This document shows, piece after piece, positions 6,371 through 13,748 of a stretch of 16,554 bases of DNA. The position numbers and the translations under genes were made by a program. The notes beneath the pieces are model-generated. The model was not told where the DNA came from and ran no database searches. It worked only from the letters and a program-made list of their open reading frames with translations. Origin of the DNA: an uncultured Planctomycetaceae bacterium (GTDB lineage: Bacteria > Planctomycetota > Planctomycetia > Pirellulales > Pirellulaceae); NCBI GenBank assembly GCA_903927685.1, contig CAIYOB010000586.1:1-16554 (forward strand). The letters run 5' to 3'. The number at the start of each line of letters is the position of its first letter. Within the stretch, counting starts at the first letter, position 1.

Positions 6371-9304
6371 CTACTCCGCAGCCGGATCGGAGCGCTGCAA
6401 CAGGCGGGGACCGGCGACCGTCAGGCGGGATTCACCCAGACCGGACTGAAGCTCCGGATGGTGCAACTCGGCGGGCAACGGCCCGTCCAGGCACCACCGC
6501 GTCGCCTGGTCCCATTGTCGCAGTTGAATCCAGGTGTTGCGGGTTACGCCTGCCGGGACGTTGGCGGCATCAACCTGCCCAGCGTCCACCTGCGCCGCCC
6601 TCTCCCAGAGCAACCGCTCGCGTCCCAGGTCGATGGACATCCGGGCGCCGACCGTCGCCGTGGACATGGCTGTGGCCGTGGCAGGGCCCCGATCCTCCCG
6701 TGAGCGTCCGTCCGAGTTTTTTTCCCGGGGCAGGTTCTGGATCGAGACACTCAGACGCACCGACGACGTGTCATCAAGGGTGATGCCGCGGGACTGCAGG
6801 GACTCGGTGAACCGCGCCGTCAGGAATCGCACCACACGTTCTTCGCGCTGGCGGCAATCCGCCAAGTCGGCAGGCAGCCCGGCGGCTTGGACCTCCAACC
6901 GCACGCGGGAGTTTCTGCCAAACAGCGGTGGCGGCGGGGGCGACGCCTGGATGATCCTCACGGCTTCGGAGCCCGGCAACGACAGAGCCGCCAATCCGAC
7001 CGTCGTCACGCCTTGCGCAGGACCGGCAAACCAGAACCGATCATCCGGGCCGGACAGCGGATAGGCCGGCGGGTCCAGCTGATAGTGCCAGACCACTCGC
7101 CCCTGCTGGACGTCCAGAATCGTGATCCGCCGCGGACCGGAACTCGGGCGAGCTTGGCCACGGTGGGTGTTGTGCAGCGCCAGGTGGCCCGGACCGGTCC
7201 AAGTCAGCTGACCCGCGGAAGAGGGCAGCGCGACATCGCACAGCGGTTTGCCGCTGACCAGTTCCCAGGCGATCACGTGCGAGCCGGACGGCAAGTTGAA
7301 CAGCGCCGCCAAACGCGATCCGTCCGCACTCCACGCCGCGGCGGACAGCGGCTGCTGGCGGACGGCGTCCGGGCATGCCAGGTTCTGGCAGACCTGACCG
7401 CCGAGCGTATCGACAATATATGCCGTCCGATCGCGAACCGCCAGAAAGTGGTCGCGGCTGCGATCCAGGACGATCTTGCCGTTCGGGGCTTGGGCCAGCG
7501 AGTAGACCGCGCGGCAACCGTTCAGAGCCCACAGGGTCACTTTGCCGCTCTGGCTCTGGGTCAACAGATGATCTTCAGCGACCAGCGCCGCCCAGCGAAT
7601 CTGGCGCTCGGACGCGGTTTCGGCGTCCCCTGGACAGAAGCCGACGACGTGATTGCCGTCGGGCAAGCGGAACACGTCCAGACGCATTCCTGTTTTGGCT
7701 TCTCGGAAGACCCCCACCGTTCCCGACGGGCTGACGTCCAGGAGTTCCGCGGCATAGGGGGCCGCAAATCGTCCCTCGAATTTGCCGGTCTTCAAGTGAT
7801 AGAGATCCGTGAATGGGCCGGCGAACGAGCCGATGAGCCCCGCAGGACGTTCTGCCGGATTCGCCGGATCGCAGTTGACGACCAGGCGAGCCGAGGCCGC
7901 GGAAGCGATGAACATTTGCCGGATCGGGGACAGTCGCGTGTCGATCAACAACGGACCGGCTCGGGCCAATTCCATCCCTGGTCCCGCCGGCCGCGGCGTG
8001 TACGCGACCGTGGGAATGGCCAGGGTTACCGCACGCTCGCCAGACCGATCGGTTCGTGTCAGCGGCGGCAGACCGGCGTCGGAGGGCCGTTCCTCGGACG
8101 AGCCGGCAGGCAGGGTCGCGTCCAGGGTGTCCCAAGGAATGGGCACGGCCTCCAGACTCGCCCGCGATGGATCGCCCGAGCTGACCAACAGGCGGCCGTC
8201 ATCCAAGACGCGCCGCAGCGCGGGATGGGCCGAGCGCGAATCGTCGCCAAGAGTGATTGGCCCGCCGTGTTGCCGATCGACGACCGCCGCGCCCGCCAGG
8301 AGCCAGCCTCGCCGGCCCGGCAGGAAATCGATCATCACGCGGCGACCTGCGCCGAGTCCCGGGCTCCGGGGCAAAAACGGAGCGTTCAAGCGGTGCTCGG
8401 CTGTCAGCTCGCCGCTGTGCAGCGACCAGCACAGCAGCGTATCGCTCTCGCCCCAGCGGACCAGGGCGGCCAATTCCGAGCCGTCGCGGGCAAAGTCGAG
8501 GGCGATCAAGGCGACCCGGGCGGCGGACGGTCCGGCCTGCATCGCGACTTCGCCAGCAAACACGCCGTTGCGGAGGTCGTAGAGTTCAATTCGCTGCGTC
8601 CGGTTCCGGGCGACGGCCACGTAATGGCCTCCGGGGCTAAACGCGTAGTCCTGCGACTCGACCGGCGGATTCGTCGGGATGCGGGCGATCCACTGGCCCG
8701 ACGTCGGATCACAAATGCCGACGCACTTTTCGCTGGCCAGTGCGAGCACCAGGCGCTGTGGGCTGGCAAAGTCGAGGCCGGTGACCAACGCCAAGGCGCC
8801 CGGCAAAGGAATTTCGCGAACCGGACGGCCTGTCCCGCAGGACAAGATGGCAACTTTGTCCGCCCCGGCAGCGGCGAGCACGGCCAGTAACTCGCCATCG
8901 GGGCTGAGCGCCAGGCGACGCGCGTCCCCCAATTCCGCCCGGATCTGTGCTGTTTGCCGGCCACTCCTGAGATCCCAGCATTCCAGGGACTCGCTGGACG
9001 GCCCGCCTCGCCAAGCCACAAACGGGCCTGGTACGGCCGGCCACAACAGGCGGTCGGGCGAAGTGCCCGGGGGCAAGGAGATCCGGAGTGTCGCCCGGGC
9101 GGGAATCGACCAGTCATCAGGTGGCGGATCCGGGACGGCCTGCCAACCGGCTCGCCCCTCGATCGCCAGCGGCACAGCGGACTGGCCGCCCGGTTCGCCC
9201 GCCCCCAGTGGGCCCGGCGACGGCCCGAGGTCCACTTCGCGGGCGGCAGCCAACGGGCTCAGGACAAGAATCACGACCGCGATAATTGCTCTGTCGCGCA
9301 GCAT
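6371..9304 (-). CDS. Large exported WD40-type repeat protein with an unassigned C-terminal domain
   Basis: The product has 977 residues. An N-terminal signal peptide (hydrophobic 7-19, PLAAARE) fixes ATG 9304, although the ribosome site is weak; a TTG at 9352 would add 16 residues ahead of it. Residues about 100-780 hold degenerate WD40/YVTN-like blades, for example LALSPDGELLAVLAA (131-145), YAFSPGGHYVAVARN and AAWSADGSRLAALFN, so one or two beta-propellers are likely. A proline stretch (SPPPPPLF) then leads to a separate domain at about 800-977 that begins RVRLEVQAAGLP and contains RFLTARFTESLQSRG and RLSVSIQNLP. This part alternates strands and a helix and is followed by a charged, Thr/Ala-rich linker; I do not recognise it. 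Probably periplasmic protein-protein binding. It is convergent with the PQQ-type gene. Confidence 0.8.
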   Translation of the reverse strand: MLRDRAIIAVVILVLSPLAAAREVDLGPSPGPLGAGEPGGQSAVPLAIEGRAGWQAVPDPPPDDWSIPARATLRISLPPGTSPDRLLWPAVPGPFVAWRGGPSSESLECWDLRSGRQTAQIRAELGDARRLALSPDGELLAVLAAAGADKVAILSCGTGRPVREIPLPGALALVTGLDFASPQRLVLALASEKCVGICDPTSGQWIARIPTNPPVESQDYAFSPGGHYVAVARNRTQRIELYDLRNGVFAGEVAMQAGPSAARVALIALDFARDGSELAALVRWGESDTLLCWSLHSGELTAEHRLNAPFLPRSPGLGAGRRVMIDFLPGRRGWLLAGAAVVDRQHGGPITLGDDSRSAHPALRRVLDDGRLLVSSGDPSRASLEAVPIPWDTLDATLPAGSSEERPSDAGLPPLTRTDRSGERAVTLAIPTVAYTPRPAGPGMELARAGPLLIDTRLSPIRQMFIASAASARLVVNCDPANPAERPAGLIGSFAGPFTDLYHLKTGKFEGRFAAPYAAELLDVSPSGTVGVFREAKTGMRLDVFRLPDGNHVVGFCPGDAETASERQIRWAALVAEDHLLTQSQSGKVTLWALNGCRAVYSLAQAPNGKIVLDRSRDHFLAVRDRTAYIVDTLGGQVCQNLACPDAVRQQPLSAAAWSADGSRLAALFNLPSGSHVIAWELVSGKPLCDVALPSSAGQLTWTGPGHLALHNTHRGQARPSSGPRRITILDVQQGRVVWHYQLDPPAYPLSGPDDRFWFAGPAQGVTTVGLAALSLPGSEAVRIIQASPPPPPLFGRNSRVRLEVQAAGLPADLADCRQREERVVRFLTARFTESLQSRGITLDDTSSVRLSVSIQNLPREKNSDGRSREDRGPATATAMSTATVGARMSIDLGRERLLWERAAQVDAGQVDAANVPAGVTRNTWIQLRQWDQATRWCLDGPLPAELHHPELQSGLGESRLTVAGPRLLQRSDPAAE

Positions 9305-9383
9305 ACGATGATCCGTTACAACCGCAAAGCGTGGGCGGAAGGTTCCGGACAAATGTAGGTGGCGACTTGGGGTGTGTCAAAGA

Positions 9384-9407
9384 TGGTCAGTTGTCAGTGG
9401 TCAGTGG
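9384..9407. repeat. Simple GTCAGT direct-repeat block
   Basis: TGGTCAG, TTGTCAG, TGGTCAG and TGG follow one another, giving seven-base units built on GTCAG. The style matches the GTCATTC block at 1-25. It is non-coding, and no function can be assigned. Confidence 0.5.
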
Positions 9408-9481
9408 GCGACGGGCGCCGAAGGGGAGACCGCCGGTCGGAGGTTCGCTTTGACAGTCTTGGGTTGCAGGCAGATGGATCC

Positions 9482-9560
9482 CAACGAATCAAGGAGTCAA
9501 CGAATGCCGGATGGGCAGCGATTCACGGATTCCCTTATTCGTTGATCCTTTCATTCGTTG
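9482..9560. repeat. Palindromic element with four CAACGAAT octamers
   Basis: The left arm (9482-9505) has CAACGAAT at both ends. The right arm (9537-9560) is its reverse complement at 20 of 24 positions, again with the octamer at both ends. The 31-base centre includes a GATTC direct repeat. Octamers are conserved while the middle of each arm varies, which suggests the octamer is the functional or selected unit. It could be a MITE-like remnant or paired protein sites. Confidence 0.5.
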
Positions 9561-9626
9561 GGGCAATTCCGCCACCCAACCGTGACATCCCCTTGCCGAC
9601 GACACTTGTCGCCATCCCCTTCGGCG

Positions 9627-10139
9627 CTAGCTGCGATTCGTGGCGTACCGGCTGGCCAGCGTCACATAGACGTCGGCGGCGTGGCGGATGCGGCGACGGT
9701 CGCGTTCTTCGGCGGCGCGCGTGATCTTGCCGGGGACGCCGAGGACGATGCTGCCGGGCGGGATGTCGCTGTCTTCGGTGACCACGGCGCCGACGCCGAT
9801 GATACTGCCGGCGCCGATCCGCGCGCGATTCATGACGACCGCCCGCATGCCGATCAGCACGTCGTCTTCGACGGTGGCGCCGTGGACGATGGCCGCATGT
9901 CCGACCGAGACGCGGTCCCCCAGCGTGCACGGGGCGTCCGGGTCGGCGTGCAGCATGCACAGATCCTGGACATTCGTCTGGCGGCCGATGCGGATCGCCT
10001 CCCGGTCCCCGCGGACCACGGCGTTGAACCAGACGCTGGACTGGGTCCCGATGGTCACGTCGCCCACCAGCCTTGCGCCGGGGGCGATGAACACCGAGGG
10101 GTCAACCAATTCCGGATGGAAAACGAACGGGTCGAACAT
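9627..10139 (-). CDS. Gamma-class carbonic anhydrase family protein
   Basis: The 170-residue protein is a left-handed beta-helix of hexapeptide repeats (for example VGDVTIGTQ, IGAGSIIGVGAVV). The gamma carbonic anhydrase site is intact: R43 and D45 (VVRGD), N56 and Q58 (NVQD), and zinc ligands H64, H81 and H86, with the H-x4-H spacing of the family. The expected reaction is reversible CO2 hydration by a cytoplasmic trimer whose metal is held at subunit interfaces. The loop carrying the proton-shuttle Glu of archaeal Cam is absent (17 rather than about 36 residues between the first two His), so it is CamH/YrdA-like and its activity is uncertain. ATG 10139 is chosen because the family begins here; an upstream extension would overlap the preceding gene. 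It lies 31 bases after a co-directional lipoprotein gene, with a poor ribosome site. Confidence 0.9.
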   Translation of the reverse strand: MFDPFVFHPELVDPSVFIAPGARLVGDVTIGTQSSVWFNAVVRGDREAIRIGRQTNVQDLCMLHADPDAPCTLGDRVSVGHAAIVHGATVEDDVLIGMRAVVMNRARIGAGSIIGVGAVVTEDSDIPPGSIVLGVPGKITRAAEERDRRRIRHAADVYVTLASRYATNRS

Positions 10140-10170
10140 TGAGCAGGCCCAGTTCGCGGGGAAACGCGAG

Positions 10171-10773
10171 TTAGAACCAGCCGCCCCCAAAGCCGCCTCC
10201 CATTCCTCCGCCCATTCCGCCGCCCATCCCGCCGCCGCCCCAGCCGCTCATGCCGGTGGCGTACGCCCCGGATGCTTCCATTCCGGACAACCCTTGAGAG
10301 AAGGCGGGGGCAACGACGACACGCGTGTCGGCGTCCGCAATGCCCATTCGCACCAGGGCCCGCACCACGGCTTCCCGGCGCCTCAGATCCAGATCGGGAT
10401 TGAAGTGCACGGGGTACTTGAACTGCGTGTCCTGATCGGGGCTAGTCTGGCTGCGTTCGACCACGACGGGCCAGGGAGCGCCAGCGCGAAGTGACGCGGC
10501 GATCTGCCGAAGGTGGTCTTCGCCGTACCCGTTCAGTTGCAAGTCGCTGTGCGGTGTTTCCGGATGGGCTTGCACATCCACGAACTCGTGCTGGTAGACG
10601 ACGAACTTGGCCGCTTCCGCGTTCTCTTCCTGCATCAGCATGATCTGATCGGTTTTCGAGCCGAGCATTTCCGGCGGCGGCGGCGGCTGATAGAACAGGG
10701 CGGCCGTGGTACAGCCAGTGGCGCTCGTCAAGATCCAGCAGATCGCCCAAGCGATGGGAAGCGTTCGCATCAT
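10171..10773 (-). CDS. Gly-rich OmpA-C-like lipoprotein
   Basis: The 200-residue product begins with a signal peptide and possible weak lipobox (TSATGC, Cys21), so outer-membrane anchoring is plausible but not certain. After a Pro stretch (FYQPPPPPEM) comes a 100-residue alpha/beta part. It includes DLQLNGYGEDHLRQIAASL, WPVVVERSQTS and NPDLDLRRREAVVRALVRMG, resembling the helix and terminal strand of OmpA-like domains (the NxxLSxxRA region), although the classic peptidoglycan-binding residues are not clear. The end is GGGGMGGGMGGGMGGGFGGG, a low-complexity tail. The start is ATG 10773 (or 10770), with AGGGGGA seven bases ahead. It stands 112 bases after the TolC-family gene and 31 before the carbonic anhydrase gene, so it could be part of one unit. 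I recall relatives in planctomycetes, but this is not verified. Confidence 0.75.
   Translation of the reverse strand: MMRTLPIAWAICWILTSATGCTTAALFYQPPPPPEMLGSKTDQIMLMQEENAEAAKFVVYQHEFVDVQAHPETPHSDLQLNGYGEDHLRQIAASLRAGAPWPVVVERSQTSPDQDTQFKYPVHFNPDLDLRRREAVVRALVRMGIADADTRVVVAPAFSQGLSGMEASGAYATGMSGWGGGGMGGGMGGGMGGGFGGGWF
10199..10234 (-). repeat. Three 12-bp tandem repeats coding GGMG tail
   Basis: Three adjacent 12-base units of the type CCCATTCCGCCG (plus strand) at 10199, 10211 and 10223 encode the repeated Gly-Gly-Met-Gly tail of the lipoprotein. Units differ by one or two third-position changes, so copy number could vary between strains by slippage. Confidence 0.65.
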
Positions 10774-10780
10774 CCCCGAG

Positions 10781-10787
10781 TCCCCCT
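10781..10787 (-). promoter_or_regulatory. Ribosome binding site of the Gly-rich lipoprotein
   Basis: AGGGGGA on the minus strand, seven bases before ATG 10773, supports the double-ATG start. Confidence 0.5.
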
Positions 10788-10885
10788 AGTTGTTGCTCCC
10801 AAATCGAGAACCGACCGGTATGGCCGAAGCCTCCGCACCCGACGGTGACATCCAACTTGATACAATCAAATCCTCTAGGGTTGGC

Positions 10886-13279
10886 CTAGTCGCTGATCGT
10901 CGCCGAATAGCCGGCTGGCTGAACCGCCGAGGGCGTCTCCGGCCCCGTCGCCTGATACGTATGGCTGACCGCCGGAACGCTTGCCCCCGCGGCGGGCCGC
11001 AGTTGGTTCAGGCCGAATGCCACCGGCTCGCTGGCTGGACTGCGGAGCGGATTGCCGATCCCGCGGCCGGCCGGTGAAGGCAGGGCACGCACCACGGGGG
11101 CATTGAGTGCCGGGCCGCCCGTGACCGGGCCGAGGTCCGGAGCAGGCGCGGCGTTCGGCGTGGCGTCCGCCTCCGGCTTCGGCAGCGTCTCCGGGGCCGC
11201 TTGTCCCGCGTCGGGCGCCGGTCCCGCCGGCGTCGGCTCCGGGGTCGGGAGGTACTCGGCCGGATACTCGCCCTCGATCAGCGTCCCGGCTCCCGGTCCC
11301 TGGTCCACCGGCCCCTGGCTGACGACGTCGGGCCGCGTCCAGCCGTAGTTCAGGTAGTAACTGGCGTCCCGCTGGCGAGCCAGACCCAGTGCATCCCAAT
11401 ACGCTTTCTGCGGCCAGTTGCCCTCCGTCAATTGGATGTTGCTGTATTCCAGCAGCGAGCCCTTCCGGAAGTGGACTTCGGCGATGGCCTTGTTGTAATC
11501 GACCAGCGACGTGTAATAGGCGACCTGGGCTTCCGCTCGCCGCCGCTGAGCTTCCAGGACCAAGTCCACCGTCTGCTTGCCGCCGCGGTACAGGGCGTTG
11601 ACCGACTCGACTTCCTTCTCGGATGCCGACCAGCGGTTGAAGTGCGTCTCAGCCAACACGTAATGGCTGTCCGCATTGCGGACCGCGGTGCTCAGCAGGT
11701 GGACCGTATTCAATTCCATATCCTCCAGCTGCGCCTTTTCGCGTGCCATTTTTAACTGCACGTTGCGGACCCCGGCCAATTCGCGGCGGAACCCGACGGG
11801 CATGCCAAAGGTGACAAAGATGTCGGCTTCCTGGTAGTTGCCGCCCGCCAATTCGTTGAACGCTGCGGAGCCGTCGAACTGTGCGGGATTCGTGCTGATG
11901 AAACTCTTCCCGCTATCGTCGCGGCGAATGAGGTCATCACCGCGCCCAATCCAACGGTACAACAGGCCGACGTCCAATTGAGGCAAGAGCTGGTTCTTGG
12001 CCGCGATCAATTCCACCTCTCGCGCTTTCAGTACCCATTTCTTCTGCCGCAATTCGGGACTTCGCACCAAGGCTTCGGTCCGAATGGCGGTCCAGTCGAA
12101 GTCAACGCGGGCCAGAGTGGGCTCGTCAATCGGCCGAATCAGCCGGCCATCGGTCGCGGCGAGTCCCATCAGCCAGCGGAGTTTCGTCTCCGCGTTGTAC
12201 AGCTCTTGCAAGCTACGTTCCACACCGGCTCGGAAGTTGAAATACTGTTCGCGGGCTTGCGCCTCGGCCTGAACCGGTTCGACGCCTTCGTTCCACTTCT
12301 CGTAGACGATCTTCCAAGTGACCTGGGCGCTATCGCGACCGGTCTTGGCCGTTTCGAGCCGGCGATAGGCGTTGTGCAGATCCCAGTACGTGTTCTCGAT
12401 GTCCAGCACCAGGTTCCGCACCGAGGACTCGAACTGCGCCAGCGTGATGTCCTGATTGATGCGCGCCAGGACGATGGGAACGCGATTGACTGCGGCCCCC
12501 CGATTGCGAAGCAACGGCTGGTCCCACCGCGCCTCGAAGGCGGTCGTCCACATGCTATTGACCTTCTGGCCCGGACCGTGCGGGATGATCTGGCCCGTGA
12601 TGTCCCGCGAAAAATCTCCGGTCCAACGCAGGTAATCCGTCGAATTGCTGAACGTAAAGCGAGCACCGGTCGCCGTCTTCTTGGTCAAGTCGCTGCGCAC
12701 GCCGCTCTGGTAGTAGCTGTTGAGGCCGGCCAGGAAGGAACTGATGTCCGGATCCCGGTTCTCGGGTCGATCCGTGCGTTGCACCACCGATCCGGACGGC
12801 GAGTTGCCGCGGACCTGCAACTGGGCATCAAAGTCGGCCAACGCCGCCTCGACGCCGCCGGCCTGTTCGAGTTGCGGCCGCCCCGAGCCGGAGGATGTCT
12901 CCTGGATGGCCGGGTCGAAAACGGTGGTCGAGCCGCTGGTCCGTTCGACCAGTCCGTCGGCGAACCCGAACGGCGTCACCCCGCCGAGGTTGCGGATGGT
13001 TTTGCTGTTCTGCAGCGCGATCGTCACGCAGCTCTCCAGCGACAGATCCCAGATCTCCTTGAAATCCGGGTTGGTCACCGTCAGCGGCGCCTCGCACTGG
13101 GTCGTATCCGGCAGCGATTCCGCGTGGACGTCCGGATACTCCATCTCCGTGGCCTTGTCCACGTAATGCGAAAGGTCTCCGTCGCTCTGGAAGTAAAAGG
13201 GCTGCGTGGGATGGCAGCCGGTGAGCAGGACCAGGGCCAGCATTAGCCAGGCGACGCGCGAAGTGGTTTGCCGACTCAT
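10886..13279 (-). CDS. Long TolC-family outer-membrane lipoprotein
   Basis: The product has 797 residues against about 420-480 for most TolC-family proteins. MSRQTTSRVAWLMLALVLLTGC ends in a good lipobox (LTGC, Cys22), so it should be lipid-anchored in the outer membrane. SLESCVTIALQNSKTIRNLGG (80-100) is the family's usual first helix. Long coiled stretches follow (SSVRNLVLDIENTYWDLHNA, RSLQELYNAETKLRWLMGLA, LKAREVELIAAKNQLLPQLD), then a second helical hairpin near RAEAQVAYYTSLVDYNKAI. From about 655 the chain becomes a Pro/Ala-rich tail of about 140 residues. TolC-family proteins form trimeric channels for efflux or type I secretion. No pump or adaptor gene is beside it. The start ATG 13279 is fixed by the lipobox; AGGA lies 11 bases upstream. 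It is probably driven from the repeat-bearing region at 13280-13748. Confidence 0.85.
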   Translation of the reverse strand: MSRQTTSRVAWLMLALVLLTGCHPTQPFYFQSDGDLSHYVDKATEMEYPDVHAESLPDTTQCEAPLTVTNPDFKEIWDLSLESCVTIALQNSKTIRNLGGVTPFGFADGLVERTSGSTTVFDPAIQETSSGSGRPQLEQAGGVEAALADFDAQLQVRGNSPSGSVVQRTDRPENRDPDISSFLAGLNSYYQSGVRSDLTKKTATGARFTFSNSTDYLRWTGDFSRDITGQIIPHGPGQKVNSMWTTAFEARWDQPLLRNRGAAVNRVPIVLARINQDITLAQFESSVRNLVLDIENTYWDLHNAYRRLETAKTGRDSAQVTWKIVYEKWNEGVEPVQAEAQAREQYFNFRAGVERSLQELYNAETKLRWLMGLAATDGRLIRPIDEPTLARVDFDWTAIRTEALVRSPELRQKKWVLKAREVELIAAKNQLLPQLDVGLLYRWIGRGDDLIRRDDSGKSFISTNPAQFDGSAAFNELAGGNYQEADIFVTFGMPVGFRRELAGVRNVQLKMAREKAQLEDMELNTVHLLSTAVRNADSHYVLAETHFNRWSASEKEVESVNALYRGGKQTVDLVLEAQRRRAEAQVAYYTSLVDYNKAIAEVHFRKGSLLEYSNIQLTEGNWPQKAYWDALGLARQRDASYYLNYGWTRPDVVSQGPVDQGPGAGTLIEGEYPAEYLPTPEPTPAGPAPDAGQAAPETLPKPEADATPNAAPAPDLGPVTGGPALNAPVVRALPSPAGRGIGNPLRSPASEPVAFGLNQLRPAAGASVPAVSHTYQATGPETPSAVQPAGYSATISD

Positions 13280-13748
13280 CGATGGATCGTTCCTAGAGTT
13301 GTGGCGTTTCGCGTGACCGTTGACAACAACGGCCAAGGACGGACTGTTCCCACGCTGCCGGCGCAGCATGGCCGGAAAACGTGTTCGACAATATACAAGG
13401 CCCCCCTTGGCCGCTTGCGTCCGCCTCGGTCGCCGCGCAATGCGCGAACACCCTGGACATAGCAATCGGCAAACTTGATATCGGCCGCCTAATCCGCAAA
13501 CTTTCGGAAATCGATTTAATCGGCAAAGTTTTCCAATTGCCAGCGGCCGTGCTAGCGTTGCTGGGTATGCCTCCAGCAGATTCAGGGAGGCCAACAGATA
13601 AGACGGCGAGTTGACCGGGGCATCCGCTCAGCTGCCACTGGCCAGACAAGTCGACGGACGCCGTCAGAATCGATTCAACCGGATTAGTTGACGGAACCGA
13701 TACCATTGGAGACGGCGGATTTTGCCTGTCTATGGAAGAGGGGGGTAC
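13280..13748. promoter_or_regulatory. Shared control region of two divergent TolC-family genes
   Basis: The 469-base gap lies between divergent outer-membrane genes and should contain both promoters. The clearest structure is the set of three phased repeats at 13464-13531. On the minus strand TATATT (13390-13395) is a possible -10 for the long TolC gene, but no good -35 stands at the right distance. On the plus strand TTGACA (13320-13325) lacks a matching -10. Small frames through the region (for example 13381-13614) have no ribosome site or family resemblance, so I do not call a gene. Confidence 0.45.
13464..13531 (+). repeat. Three direct repeats at exact 27-bp spacing
   Basis: AATCGGCAAACTT at 13464, AATCCGCAAACTTT at 13491 and AATCGGCAAAGTTT at 13518 start exactly 27 bases apart. 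Only the first 13-14 bases of each unit are conserved; the following 13 bases differ. This pattern points to repeated protein-binding sites rather than recent tandem duplication. They lie 185-252 bases from the long TolC gene and 218-285 from the CzcC-like gene, so either or both could be controlled. Confidence 0.6.

Larger units (their letters stand above)
9305..9626. other. Repeat-rich intergenic region
   Basis: These 322 bases lie upstream of the WD40-type gene and downstream of the carbonic anhydrase gene. They contain a simple GTCAGT block (9384-9407) and a hairpin-forming CAACGAAT element (9482-9560). I see no convincing gene, RNA or promoter motif. Confidence 0.55.

Noticed and set aside
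6887..8890. Long plus-strand open frame (667 codons) opposite the WD40-type gene
   Set aside because: High-GC shadow: composition is Arg/Gln/Gly-rich, with no signal peptide or motif, and the minus strand has clear propeller motifs.
11978..13246. Plus-strand open frame opposite the long TolC gene
   Set aside because: The minus strand carries a lipobox and TolC-family motifs; the plus-strand translation is low-complexity and unlike any protein I know.
13464..13531. CRISPR-like array
   Set aside because: Only 13-14 bases are conserved per 27-base unit and there are three units; no spacers of normal length and no cas gene.
13381..13614. Small gene encoding a nine-residue repeat (IGKL..., IRKL..., IGKV...)
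   Set aside because: No ribosome site and no known family; the repeats are better explained as DNA sites, since conservation is in half of each unit.
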